Below are positions 41,002-49,065 of a stretch of DNA of 54,686 nucleotides, one piece after another. The translations under genes and the position numbers were made by a program. The first letter of the stretch is position 1. Every line of letters starts with the position of its first letter. The notes under the pieces were generated by a model. The model ran no database searches and was not told the origin of the DNA. It saw only the letters and a program-made list of their open reading frames with translations. Origin of the DNA: Chloroflexota bacterium (GTDB lineage: Bacteria > Chloroflexota > Limnocylindria > Limnocylindrales > CSP1-4). The stretch spans positions 1-54,686 of the forward strand of contig JAJYJO010000001.1 in NCBI GenBank assembly GCA_021789435.1, read 5' to 3'.

Positions 41002-41843
41002 GGGCGGGGACCTCCTTCTGCGCGGGCTTCTGCGCGAGCGGCCGGCACGCCCGGACTCGCCGCCGGCGCCGCTCCCGCCAGCAGCAGATCCACGTAGGCC
41101 TCGACATGCTCGCCGACCAGGTGGATGCCGAGGTCACGCAGGCGATCGAAGACACCTGCTCCGAGCACGATCGGCAGGAAGGCCGGGGCGAAGAGCGCCT
41201 GGATCACGAAGGACGGCTCGACCGGCCGCAGGGTGCCCTCGGCGACTCTGCCGTCGAACCAGCGCAGGACCAGCGGGGCCCCGCGGCCGATCACCTCCGT
41301 CATGATCACCTCGCCGAGCTCGGGGTCGCGCGAGGCGTTGGCGGCCAGGCTCCGGATCAGGTCCGCCCGGCTCGCGATGGCGCGGTAGTAGACGTCGGCC
41401 AGCCTCGCCAGCCCGTCCCGCGTCGGCCGGCCTTCCATCTCGAGGAGGGCCGCGGCCAGCTCGTCGACGGGACTGATGCGCTTCGCCAGCGCCCGCAGCA
41501 GCTCGGCCCGGTCGGCGAAGTGGTGGTAGACGGCCCCCTTGGTGAGGCCGGCCTCGGCGGCGATCGCCTCGATCGAGGCCTCACCCCCGCCGGGGCGGGA
41601 GAGGACCCGCTCGGCCGCCGAGACGAGGCGCTCGCGCGTGGGCAGGTCCGAGCCGCCGTCGCCGATCAGGCCCTCCGTCGCGAGGGCGGCCCGGAGGCCG
41701 CGGGCACCGCCGAACTGGCGGTGGACGGTCTGGCGACTGACGCCGGCCGCGGCCGCCAGGCCGTTGATGGAGAGGCTGCCGCCACCGGCCAGCTGCTTGC
41801 GGGCCGCGGCAAGGATGGCGTTGCGGGTATCGCTACCTGTCAT
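40998..41843 (-). CDS. TetR regulator with two tandem HTH domains
   Basis: A 281-residue protein. Residues about 5-52 make a complete TetR helix-turn-helix (TRNAILAAARKQLAGG; LAAAAGVSRQTVHRQFGG) and residues about 67-118 make a second one (TRERLVSAAERVLSRPGG; IAAEAGLTKGAVYHHFADRA). A single C-terminal ligand domain follows. Usual TetR proteins have one such domain and about 200 residues. It leads the exporter operon and stands 12 bases behind a perfect inverted repeat (41856-41874), the likely operator. The double DNA-binding head could let one dimer grip an extended or two adjacent operators. Confidence 0.88.
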   Translation of the reverse strand: MTGSDTRNAILAAARKQLAGGGSLSINGLAAAAGVSRQTVHRQFGGARGLRAALATEGLIGDGGSDLPTRERLVSAAERVLSRPGGGEASIEAIAAEAGLTKGAVYHHFADRAELLRALAKRISPVDELAAALLEMEGRPTRDGLARLADVYYRAIASRADLIRSLAANASRDPELGEVIMTEVIGRGAPLVLRWFDGRVAEGTLRPVEPSFVIQALFAPAFLPIVLGAGVFDRLRDLGIHLVGEHVEAYVDLLLAGAAPAASPGVPAARAEARAEGGPRP

Positions 41844-41855
41844 GCGGACCAGTAT

Positions 41856-41874
41856 GCATGTTATGTCAACATGC
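41856..41874. promoter_or_regulatory. Inverted-repeat operator of the exporter operon
   Basis: GCATGTT (41856-41862), spacer ATGTC, AACATGC (41868-41874): perfect 7-bp arms. It lies 12 bases before the TetR ATG on the minus strand, so the RNA would be leaderless or nearly so (CATACT at 41856-41851 could be the -10). Very likely bound by the double-HTH regulator. Confidence 0.65.
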
Positions 41875-41991
41875 CCAAGTGCGCTGCGGCGGGCCGCCTC
41901 GGGACGGTCTCAGGATCGCGGTCCATGATGGTGCCGTGCGGTCGGGTGCTCCACGTCGCGAGCCGCGACCGCGACGCAGCGAGGCAATGTG

Positions 41992-42336
41992 ATGGCGCAG
42001 ATGGATCCCGAACAACCGATCGCCTGGCGCGGTGTCCCGGTGGACGTGCCCGTGCGGAGCTCCGAGGGTGAGTCCGTGGGCACCCTCTCCGACATCCTGG
42101 GCTCCGACCAGGAGGACATCTTCCACGGGATCGTCATCCATCTCGGCCGGTTCGGACACCATGTCTTCGTCCCGGCGGAGGACGTCACGCTGATGACCAT
42201 GTCGCACGTGGACGTCGGGATGGGCACGGCCGAGATCGAGGCGCTGCCGGTTCACGACGAGGAGCGGAGCTACGACCTCGGGATCGTGGGCCGGTTCCGG
42301 AAGCATCCCGGCTGGCGGCAGGAACAGGATCGCTGA
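41992..42336 (+). CDS. PRC-barrel domain protein
   Basis: A 114-residue acidic protein. GVPVDVPVRSSEGESVGTLS, DIFHGIVIHLGRFGHHVFVP and AEDVTLMTMSHVDVGM follow the PRC-barrel pattern (strand, D/G-x-x-V-G-x-V/L, then the I-V-V-x-x-G strand and the I-P-A-x-x-V). PRC-barrel proteins act in RNA processing, photosynthetic assembly or stress; here the role is unknown. GAGG lies 7 bases before ATG 41992; a GTG one codon earlier is possible. Confidence 0.75.
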   Translation: MAQMDPEQPIAWRGVPVDVPVRSSEGESVGTLSDILGSDQEDIFHGIVIHLGRFGHHVFVPAEDVTLMTMSHVDVGMGTAEIEALPVHDEERSYDLGIVGRFRKHPGWRQEQDR

Positions 42337-42488
42337 GGCTCCCGGCCGGCTTCGCCCCGGCGGGTTGCCGGGCCGCCCAAGGCGTCCGCCGCCGGGCCTC
42401 GGGCGATCGCCGGGCGTGCCCCCTCCATCCTCCCGGGCCAGGTTCTCGCCCGGGCCCATGGCGCCCAGGCCCAGCGGCGGGTGGGCGC

Positions 42489-42523
42489 GGTCACCTGCCG
42501 GTGACGGTCACCGCCCGGTGACC
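42489..42523. repeat. Alternating GGTCACC / GGTGACC inverted-repeat array
   Basis: Four arms in a row: GGTCACC (42489), TGCC, GGTGAC (42500), GGTCACC (42506), GCCC, GGTGACC (42517). Each neighbour pair can form a hairpin and the middle pair is itself a palindrome, so the whole is close to a perfect dyad. It lies between two convergent genes (PRC-barrel and DUF47), so it may be a bidirectional terminator or a protein-binding site. The remainder of 42337-42573 shows nothing else. Confidence 0.6.
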
Positions 42524-42573
42524 TACCGCACGCCCACGGCCGGTCGCGTCGCCTGGCCGCCTTCCATGGCAGC

Positions 42574-43245
42574 TCACGACTCGATGGGCGTCACTGGCCC
42601 GATGCCGGCGCTGCGCTTGACCGCCGCGTCGGAGAGCGCGTCGGCGGCCTCGCCCAGGCGGAGGCCGACGACGTCGAGGCGGCGGAGCACCTCGCGGACC
42701 TTGAGGACCTCCATCTCGAGCTCGCCGGCGAAGAGTTCGCCGAGGGCCGCGTCGTAGCGCCGCCGGATCTCGTTGCCCGCCTTCTTGGCGTGCAGCGAGC
42801 GCTCGGAGATCCGGCCGGGCGCATCGGCGATCACCACGATGGCCTCCCGCAGGCCGACGATCGCCTCGCCGATCGCCGCCGCGACCGGCAGCATCGTCGT
42901 CCGTTTCTCGATCGCGAACAGGTCGCACTCCCGCAGGAAGTCCCGCAGGTTGTCCAGCACGTCGTCGATGGAGCGCGAGATCCGGAACAGGTCCTCCCGG
43001 TCGATCGGGGTCACGATGGCGCTGGCGAGCTCGAGGATCAGGGTCTTGCGCAACTCGTCGCCACGGTGCTCGACCGCGGTCATCTCGGTCCGGGCCTCGT
43101 CCCAGTCGAGCTCGCCGCGGGCGGCGCGCTCGACAAGACGCGCCCCCTCGAGGGTGACGTCGACGTGCCCGGCGAGCAGTTCGACGAAGCGGCGGCTGGA
43201 GAGGCCGCGGAGGTCGTGGACAACGCGCGAGAACGGCAGCTTCAC
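42574..43245 (-). CDS. DUF47 / PhoU-like phosphate transport accessory protein
   Basis: A 223-residue all-helical protein of the DUF47 (TIGR00153) family: TAVEHRGDELRKTLILELAS and PIDREDLFRISRSIDDVLDN (about residues 55-98) carry the E-x-x-x-D and D-R-E-D metal-binding motifs typical of PhoU-like proteins. Such proteins adjust PiT-type phosphate carriers. ATG 43245 overlaps the stop of the PiT gene (ATGA), so it is second in the operon. Confidence 0.92.
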   Translation of the reverse strand: MKLPFSRVVHDLRGLSSRRFVELLAGHVDVTLEGARLVERAARGELDWDEARTEMTAVEHRGDELRKTLILELASAIVTPIDREDLFRISRSIDDVLDNLRDFLRECDLFAIEKRTTMLPVAAAIGEAIVGLREAIVVIADAPGRISERSLHAKKAGNEIRRRYDAALGELFAGELEMEVLKVREVLRRLDVVGLRLGEAADALSDAAVKRSAGIGPVTPIES

Positions 43246-44210
43246 TGGACCATCCGCAGGAGCATAGCCGCCACCGCCCCGGCAAGGGCAGAGCTCGGGA
43301 GGGTCATGACCCAGGCGGCACCGATGCGGGCCGCCTGCTCCCAGCGCACCCGCCAGATCGCCTCGCTGACGCCGGCCCCGATGAGGGCGGCCGTGGAGGC
43401 CTGGGTGGTCGACACCGGCGTGCCGAGGGCCGCGCTGGCGAAGACGGCCGAGGCCGAGCCGAGCTCGGCAGCGACCGAGTGGAGGGCTCGCACGGGCAGG
43501 ACGCCCCGGCCCAGCCGGGCGGCGAAGCGCTCGATCCCGACGAGGGTCCCGGCGGTGAAGGTGCCGGCCAGGAGGACCTGCGACCAGGCGGCCACCGTCA
43601 CCTGTCCGCCCGGTCCGAGGCCCAGGGCGATCGCCAGGACGGCGATCATCTTCTGGCCGTCGTTGGCGGCGTAGGCCACCGACTGCAGCACGAAGGCCAG
43701 GCCGCCGAGCAGGCGCAGCTCGGTCCAGGCCCGCCGGGAGACGGGGACGAAGACGAAGCCACGGGCGACGAGCAGTCCGATCGCCGCGCTGGCAAGCGGC
43801 GCCGCCAGGCCGATCAGCACGACTTCGCCGACGGTCGTCCAGGAGACGGGCAGGCCGCGCCCGATGCCGGTGCCCACGATGGCCCCGACCAGGGCGAGGG
43901 TCAGGCTCGTCGGGAGGCCGCGGCGCGACAGCGCGAAGACCACGCCGAGCGCCACGACCACCGCCACCAGGAACAGGGTCCGGCCGCCGCTGCCCTCGAA
44001 GGAGACCAGGCCGCGCGCCAGGGTCTGGGCGACCAGCACACCCGCCACGAGCGGGACGACGGCGATGGCCCCGGCCAGCAGGGCGATCGCGGTCAGCGGT
44101 CGGAAGGCCGGGTTCGGGAGATTGACCGCGATCAGGGTGGCGCCGTCGTTCAACCCGCTCACCGCGGCGAAGGCCAGGGCGGCAGCGGCCAGCAGGAGGG
44201 CCTCGATCAC
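43242..44210 (-). CDS. Low-affinity inorganic phosphate transporter, PiT family
   Basis: A 322-residue membrane protein with about nine to ten helices. The two inverted PiT signatures are seen as AAVSGLNDGATLIAVN (about residues 15-30) and SVAYAANDGQKMIAVLAIAL (about 177-196), and LGTPVSTTQASTAALIGAG (about 265-283) is the conserved G-x-P-V-S-T-T loop. It imports metal-phosphate with protons. It forms an operon with the DUF47 protein. No Pho box was recognised upstream. Confidence 0.93.
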   Translation of the reverse strand: MIEALLLAAAALAFAAVSGLNDGATLIAVNLPNPAFRPLTAIALLAGAIAVVPLVAGVLVAQTLARGLVSFEGSGGRTLFLVAVVVALGVVFALSRRGLPTSLTLALVGAIVGTGIGRGLPVSWTTVGEVVLIGLAAPLASAAIGLLVARGFVFVPVSRRAWTELRLLGGLAFVLQSVAYAANDGQKMIAVLAIALGLGPGGQVTVAAWSQVLLAGTFTAGTLVGIERFAARLGRGVLPVRALHSVAAELGSASAVFASAALGTPVSTTQASTAALIGAGVSEAIWRVRWEQAARIGAAWVMTLPSSALAGAVAAMLLRMVQ

Positions 44211-44357
44211 GGGCCGGGGATCGGCCGGCTTTCGGCTCGCTCCACCCGGGCCGCCGGCGAGCGGCGCGCCCGGCCCGCCGCGCCGCCGAGGCGCTCCGCT
44301 CCTCGCTTGCTCGACTGGATCACCGGCGACGAACCCTCGGTTCCTCCCCCACGGCCG

Positions 44358-44384
44358 TGCTAATCTTAGGGGACTTAATCGATT
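44358..44384 (+). promoter_or_regulatory. Possible promoter and operator of the sugar importer operon
   Basis: An extended -10-like TGC-TAATCT (44358-44366) is followed by TTAATCGATTG, whose core AATCGATT (44377-44384) is a perfect palindrome with a central CG, as in many LacI-family operators. It lies 25 bases before a small leader frame. No regulator gene stands next to it. Confidence 0.35.
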
Positions 44385-44408
44385 GCGCGCCGCACGTCTC
44401 TTGAGGCG

Positions 44409-44459
44409 ATGACCGCGATCTCGATCCGCCGCCCCCGCCGCCCCCAGGCCGCCGCTTGA
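44409..44459 (+). CDS. Short upstream leader peptide (16 codons)
   Basis: TTGAGGCG-ATG starts a 16-codon frame (MTAISIRRPRRPQAAA) whose stop TGA (44457-44459) overlaps the TTG start of the permease. The permease itself has no ribosome site, so translation probably reaches it by re-initiation after this leader. The run of Arg and Pro codons could stall ribosomes. Not a conserved family that I know; the ribosome site and the stop/start overlap are the evidence. Confidence 0.45.
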   Translation: MTAISIRRPRRPQAAA

Positions 44460-45391
44460 GCAGCGAAGCCGTCTCCGCTGCGGTCGAGCGCGCGCCCGCG
44501 ACCGCGACCCGCCGGGCCCGTCGGGAAGGCTTGGTCGCCTTCCTGTTCCTGCTGCCGTCGCTGGTCGTCTTCCTGGTCTTCGTCTTCTACCCCCTCGTCC
44601 AGTCCTTCTACCTGTCCGTCCACAGCAACGACATCATCGGCCGGCCGACGCTCTTCGTCGGGCTTCAGAACTATGTGGCGATGCTGACCGGACCGGACTT
44701 CCGGCTCGTTCTCTGGACCACCTTCTGGTTCGCGGTCCTGACGGTCGTGCCCGGGATCGCCATCTCCCTGGGCCTGGCGCTGCTGCTGACCGCGCGGATC
44801 CGCGGCATCCGCTTCTTCCGGACCGCGTTCGCCCTGCCCTTCGCCTTCAGCGTGGCGACCTCCGCCGTCGTCTTCTCGGTTCTCTTCAACTCGGCCGTGG
44901 GTGTCCTCAACGGCCTCCTCTTCCAGATCGGTTCGTCCGGCCTGGCCTGGCTCACCGACCCGGGCATCGCCCTGGTCTCGATCGCGATCGCCACGGTCTG
45001 GCTTCAGCTGGGCTATGACCTGCTGGTGCTGGCAGCGGGCCTCGGCGCCATCCCGGACGAGCTGTACGAGGCCGCCCGCCTGGACGGCGCGACCGGCTGG
45101 CGGCTGGCCCGCTCGATCACCCTGCCGCTGCTCGCCCCGCAGCTCTTCTTCCTGATCGTCGTCTCGACCATCCAGTCGCTGCAGAGCTTCGGGCAGATCT
45201 ACATCCTGACGCGCGGCGGTCCGAGCAACACGACCACCACCCTGGTCTACAGCATCTACTCGAAGGCGTTCGCCTTCGGCAGCAGCGATTTCGGCTTCGC
45301 CTCGGCCGAGGCGGTCGTGTTGCTGCTCATCGTCCTGGTCATCACCGCGATCCAGTTCGGGATCCTCGAGCGGCGGGTCTTCTATCGATGA
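44456..45391 (+). CDS. Sugar ABC transporter permease (UgpA/MalF type)
   Basis: A 311-residue permease starting with TTG 44456, translationally coupled to the leader frame. Six helices are visible from about residue 27. The EAA coupling loop is YEAARLDGATGWRLARSITLP (about residues 202-222), and DELYEAARLDGA is diagnostic of carbohydrate CUT1 permeases. Works with the permease at 45402 and the lipoprotein at 46250. No ATPase gene is in the operon, so a shared MsmK/UgpC-type ATPase from elsewhere must be used. Confidence 0.93.
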   Translation: MSSEAVSAAVERAPATATRRARREGLVAFLFLLPSLVVFLVFVFYPLVQSFYLSVHSNDIIGRPTLFVGLQNYVAMLTGPDFRLVLWTTFWFAVLTVVPGIAISLGLALLLTARIRGIRFFRTAFALPFAFSVATSAVVFSVLFNSAVGVLNGLLFQIGSSGLAWLTDPGIALVSIAIATVWLQLGYDLLVLAAGLGAIPDELYEAARLDGATGWRLARSITLPLLAPQLFFLIVVSTIQSLQSFGQIYILTRGGPSNTTTTLVYSIYSKAFAFGSSDFGFASAEAVVLLLIVLVITAIQFGILERRVFYR

Positions 45392-45401
45392 GCACGCACC
45401 G

Positions 45402-46253
45402 ATGAGGCGCTGGCTCCATTCGGCCCGGGCCGATCCCGGCGGCGCCATCAGCAGGGCCCTGATCTACCTCGCCCTGGCGATCATGACGGTCGTGATCGTC
45501 TTCCCGCTCTACTACACCTTCGTCGGCAGCCTGATGGCGCCGGGCGACATCAACAGCTTCCCGCCTTCGCTCTACCCCCACGGTCTCCACCCGCAGAACT
45601 ACCAGACCGTCTTCGGGCTGATCCCCCTCGGCCAGCAGTACATCAACAGCATCATCCAGTCGGGTGTGATCACCGTCGCCGAGCTGCTGACCGCCACGCT
45701 GGCGGCCTACGCCTTCGCCTTCCTGGACCTGCCCTGGAAGCGGTTCTGGTTCGCGATCTTCCTGTCCACCATGATGGTGCCCTGGGAGGCCATCATCATC
45801 CCCAACTACCTGATGATGGCCGATGCCGGGCTCATCAACACCTACTTCGCGCTGGTGCTGCCCTTCCTGGCCACCGGCTTCGGAACGTTCCTGCTGCGCC
45901 AGGCCTTCCTGACCTTCCCCCAGGACCTGCGGGACGCCGCCTTCATCGACGGCTGCGGCCATCTGCGCTTCCTGGTCCAGGTGCTCGTGCCGCTCCAGCG
46001 GCCCGCCCTGGCCGCGCTCGGCGTCTTCGCCTTTCTGGGTGCCTGGAACCAGTATTTCTGGCCCCTCCTCGTTACCCAGAATCCCCAGATGCAGACCATC
46101 CAGATCGGCATCAGCCAGCTCCAGTCCGTCGACACCAACGACCTGGGGAGCGTCATGGCCGGCGTCGTGCTCGCCATCGTCCCCACCCTCGTGCTGGTCA
46201 TCTTCGGCCAGCGCTTCATCGTCCGTGGTCTCACGGCGGGCGCCCTCAAGTGA
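45402..46253 (+). CDS. Sugar ABC transporter permease (UgpE/MalG type)
   Basis: A 283-residue CUT1 permease with six helices from about residue 18. The coupling loop reads LRDAAFIDGCGHLRFLVQVL (about residues 186-205), and TMMVPWEAIIIPNYLMMADA and GAWNQYFWPLLVT are conserved neighbours. ATG 45402 lies 10 bases after the first permease. Its stop overlaps the GTG start of the binding protein gene (GTGA). Confidence 0.94.
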   Translation: MRRWLHSARADPGGAISRALIYLALAIMTVVIVFPLYYTFVGSLMAPGDINSFPPSLYPHGLHPQNYQTVFGLIPLGQQYINSIIQSGVITVAELLTATLAAYAFAFLDLPWKRFWFAIFLSTMMVPWEAIIIPNYLMMADAGLINTYFALVLPFLATGFGTFLLRQAFLTFPQDLRDAAFIDGCGHLRFLVQVLVPLQRPALAALGVFAFLGAWNQYFWPLLVTQNPQMQTIQIGISQLQSVDTNDLGSVMAGVVLAIVPTLVLVIFGQRFIVRGLTAGALK

Positions 46254-47701
46254 AGGGCGCCCGCGGGCAGTGCGAGAGGAGCAGGGGATTGGGAATTCAA
46301 CTCGATGGGCGACGCATCGGCCCTCGGATGCTCGGCTTGGCTGCCGCCGTCGTCCTGGCCGTGGCGGCCTGCGGCAGCGGCACGGCCAGCCCCAGCGCGA
46401 CCGCCGGCGCGCCGGGAGCCGACGTGCTCAACGGAGCCGGGCTCGTCAAGATCACGTTCTGGCACGCCATGAACGGCGGACCGGCGGCGGCTGTCCAGGC
46501 GCTCGTCGCCAAGTTCAACGCCGCCAACCAGGGCAAGATCCAGGTCACCGCGACCTACCAGGGAAACTACGACGACACGCTGGCCAAGTACAAGGCGGCC
46601 ATCCAGTCGAAGCAGACGCCCTCGATGATCATGATCTACGACGTCGGCACGAGATTCATGATCGACTCGGGCCAGACGATTCCCATGCAGTCCTTCATCG
46701 AGGCCGACAAATACGACATCAGCCAGCTGCAGCCCAACATCCTGGGCTACTACAGCATCGGCGGGAAGCTCTACTCGATGCCGTTCAACACGTCGATGCC
46801 GATCCTCTACTACAACAAGACCGCCTTCGCGAAGGCCGGCCTTGACCCGAACACGCCGCCGACGACCCTCGACGAGATCCGCGCGGATGCCGAGAAGCTG
46901 ACCATCAAGGATGCCTCCGGCAACACGACCCAGTACGGCTTCGGGGCGGCCATCTACGGCTGGTTCATGGAGCAGTGGACAGCCGTTGCCAACCAGCAGT
47001 ACTGCAACAACGGCAACGGCCGCACCGCAAAGGCCACCAAGGTCCTCGTCAACGGCCCCGAGCAGGTCCAGCTCATGACCTGGTGGGCGCAGATGGTCAA
47101 GGACGGCCTGGCCGTCAACACCGGCCGCAACACGACCGACGGGCAGAACGCCTTCAAGGCGGGCCGGGTCGCCATCAACGTCGAATCGACCGGCGTGCTG
47201 GGTGGCTACCTGACGGCAGCCGCGGGCAAGTTCGACGTCGGGACGGGGTTCTACCCCAAGATCCAGTCCACCGACGCCGGCGGGCCGATCATCGGCGGGG
47301 CGTCGCTGTGGATCGACCAGGCCAACCACTCCCCGCAGGAGCAGCGGGCCGCCTGGGAGTTCATCAAGTTCCTCATGGAGCCCGCCAACCAGGCCTACTG
47401 GCACACCAAGACGGGCTACTTCCCGGTCAGCAAGACGGCGCTCAGTGACCCGACCGACCAGGCCTGGGTCCAGCAGCATCCGCAGTTCCAGACGGCGATC
47501 ACCCAGCTCAACCAGACGAAGCTGGACACCGCCACCCAGGGCTGCCTGCTGGGCGTCATGCCGCAGGTCCGCCAGAACACCGAGGTCGGCATGGAGAAGG
47601 CCATCCTCGGCGAGGCGACGCCGCAGGCAGCCCTCGACGCGGCCGTAGCCGCTGATCAGCCCCTCATCGACCAGTACAACACGGCGACCGGCGGCCAGTA
47701 G
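46250..47701 (+). CDS. Sugar / glycerol-3-phosphate ABC transporter binding lipoprotein (UgpB-like)
   Basis: A 483-residue family 1 extracellular binding protein. The signal peptide ends with lipobox AVAAC (Cys41). KITFWHAMNGGPAAAVQALV (after residue 60) and the following FNAANQGKIQVTATYQGNYD strongly resemble UgpB, which binds glycerol-3-phosphate or glycerophosphodiesters. GTG 46250 overlaps the upstream stop; TTG 46289, which has GGAGCAGGGGA directly before it, is a good alternative that gives a normal-length signal peptide. Followed by a strong terminator. Confidence 0.92.
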   Translation: MKGARGQCERSRGLGIQLDGRRIGPRMLGLAAAVVLAVAACGSGTASPSATAGAPGADVLNGAGLVKITFWHAMNGGPAAAVQALVAKFNAANQGKIQVTATYQGNYDDTLAKYKAAIQSKQTPSMIMIYDVGTRFMIDSGQTIPMQSFIEADKYDISQLQPNILGYYSIGGKLYSMPFNTSMPILYYNKTAFAKAGLDPNTPPTTLDEIRADAEKLTIKDASGNTTQYGFGAAIYGWFMEQWTAVANQQYCNNGNGRTAKATKVLVNGPEQVQLMTWWAQMVKDGLAVNTGRNTTDGQNAFKAGRVAINVESTGVLGGYLTAAAGKFDVGTGFYPKIQSTDAGGPIIGGASLWIDQANHSPQEQRAAWEFIKFLMEPANQAYWHTKTGYFPVSKTALSDPTDQAWVQQHPQFQTAITQLNQTKLDTATQGCLLGVMPQVRQNTEVGMEKAILGEATPQAALDAAVAADQPLIDQYNTATGGQ

Positions 47702-47722
47702 CCGCCCTCGTTCCGGAGTCAA

Positions 47723-47762
47723 GGCGGACGCGCCCCGGCGACGGGGCGCGTCCGCCGCTTTC
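47723..47762 (+). terminator. Terminator of the sugar importer operon
   Basis: GGCGGACGCGCCCC (47723-47736) pairs perfectly with GGGGCGCGTCCGCC (47743-47756). A further G-C pair closes a GCGA tetraloop, a stable GNRA type. The tail GCTTTC has a short T run. It stands between two convergent genes and could serve both directions. Confidence 0.8.
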
Positions 47763-47775
47763 GCCCCCGACCTCG

Positions 47776-48255
47776 CTACCCGGGTCCACGTCCCGCAAGG
47801 GCCGCCTCGAGGCGGTCGATGAAGGGGATCTGCGTCTCCTTGATCCGGCGCCGTGCCTCGGGCGCTCCGAACCAGGCGACCCGGTCCAGCTCCGGGAAGC
47901 TGGCCAGCCGGCCGGACCGCGGCGGCCACTCCATGGTGAAGGCGTTGCTCGTCGCCGTCGCCGCATCCAGGTCGCCCTCTACCGCCCAGGCATGGACGAT
48001 CTTCCCGCCCTTCTGGCGGATCGACCCGAGCGGGAGCAGCTGCGCGCCGACCAGGGGGCTGCCCGTCTCCTCGGCGAACTCTCGCAGCGCCTCGGCCGTC
48101 AGTTCCTCGCCGGGCTCCACCTCACCCTTCGGCACCGACCAGTAACCCTCGTCGCGGCCTGCGAAGAGGGGTCCGCCCGGGTGGCCGAGGAGCAGCTCGA
48201 GGCCGCCTTCCCGTTGCCGATAGAGAAGGATCCCGGCGCTGATGCGATCGCGCAT
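47776..48255 (-). CDS. Nudix hydrolase
   Basis: A 159-residue protein with a complete Nudix box starting at residue 44 (GEVEPGEELTAEALREFAEE, then TG), which supplies the Mg ligands in REFAEE. Preceding WSVPKGEVE and following LPLGSIRQKGGKIVHAWAVE fit a subgroup near Ap4A hydrolases and similar housekeeping enzymes. It hydrolyses nucleoside diphosphates linked to another moiety; the precise substrate is uncertain. Divergent from the AMMECR1 gene 125 bp away. Confidence 0.92.
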   Translation of the reverse strand: MRDRISAGILLYRQREGGLELLLGHPGGPLFAGRDEGYWSVPKGEVEPGEELTAEALREFAEETGSPLVGAQLLPLGSIRQKGGKIVHAWAVEGDLDAATATSNAFTMEWPPRSGRLASFPELDRVAWFGAPEARRRIKETQIPFIDRLEAALAGRGPG

Positions 48256-48380
48256 GGACCCAGTCTACGGAGCGCCGGCCGGCGGCATCGAGGAAGGGGC
48301 CGATCCGCACTGGTGCGGTTCGGGGCCGGGGCGATAGCGTCCCGGGCGAGGCACGAGCAGGTGGAGGCGGCGACGGAGCG

Positions 48381-49040
48381 ATGGGGCTGCCGGCAGTCGA
48401 CGCGGAGGGGCGACGGAGACTCCTGGCCTGGGCACGGCAGGGCATCGCCGCCGCGCTCGGCCTTGACGACCCGCCGCGCATCCTGCCCGATGAGCTGACC
48501 CCGGGCCTCCGCGCCCCGGCGGCCGCCTTCGTCACCCTGACCGAGGATGGCGAGCTGCGCGGCTGCATCGGGACCCTGGACTTCCAGCGGCCTCTCTGGG
48601 AGAGCGTCCTGGACGCCGCGGTCTCGGCCGCGTTCAGCGACCCGCGCTTTCCTCCGGTCCGGGCCGCCGAGATGGAGAGGCTGCGGCTGGAGATCTCCCT
48701 CCTGGAGCCGCCGCGTCCTCTTGCGGACCCGGCGACCTTCGATCCGAGCGCGGAGGGGATCATCGTCGAGCGTGGCCTCCGCCGCGGGCTGCTGCTTCCC
48801 CAGGTCGCCCGCGAGCGCGGCTGGGACGCGCGGCGCACACTGGCGGCGGCCTGCGGCAAGGCGGGCCTGGAGGCCGACGCCTGGCGGCGCCCGGATGTCC
48901 GCCTCTCCACGTTCCGCGCGGTCTCGTTCGAGGAGCCGGAGGAGCCGGAGGAGCCGGAGGAGCCGGAGGAGGCCGATCTGCCGAAGGGAACGGACGGGGC
49001 CCCGGAGCTCGCGGCCGGCCGGGCCGGGCAGGTCTCCTGA
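48381..49040 (+). CDS. AMMECR1 domain protein (AmmeMemoRadiSam system A)
   Basis: A 219-residue protein with the AMMECR1 fold; the signature LRGCIGTLDFQRPLWESVLD (about residues 59-78) contains the conserved LRGCIG. AAFSDPRFPPVRAAEMERLR and EISLLEPPRPL follow. The complete AmmeMemoRadiSam set also has a Memo protein and a radical SAM enzyme; neither is in the window. The tail carries four E-E-P repeats and is probably unstructured. ATG 48381 has GGAG upstream. Confidence 0.9.
   Translation: MGLPAVDAEGRRRLLAWARQGIAAALGLDDPPRILPDELTPGLRAPAAAFVTLTEDGELRGCIGTLDFQRPLWESVLDAAVSAAFSDPRFPPVRAAEMERLRLEISLLEPPRPLADPATFDPSAEGIIVERGLRRGLLLPQVARERGWDARRTLAAACGKAGLEADAWRRPDVRLSTFRAVSFEEPEEPEEPEEPEEADLPKGTDGAPELAAGRAGQVS
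48930..48971 (+). repeat. 9-bp tandem repeat coding for E-E-P
   Basis: GAGGAGCCG is present four times (48930-48965), then GAGGAG. It lies in the unconserved C-terminal tail of the AMMECR1 gene and is in frame, so length changes would not disrupt the protein. Confidence 0.85.
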
Positions 49041-49065
49041 CCCCACCCGCCACCGGCGCCCCGGT

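Noticed and set aside
44377-44384. AATCGATT as a fifth site of the GntR regulon
   Set aside because: It lacks the outer AT half-sites of ATNATCGATNAT and fits a LacI-like palindrome at a sugar importer better.
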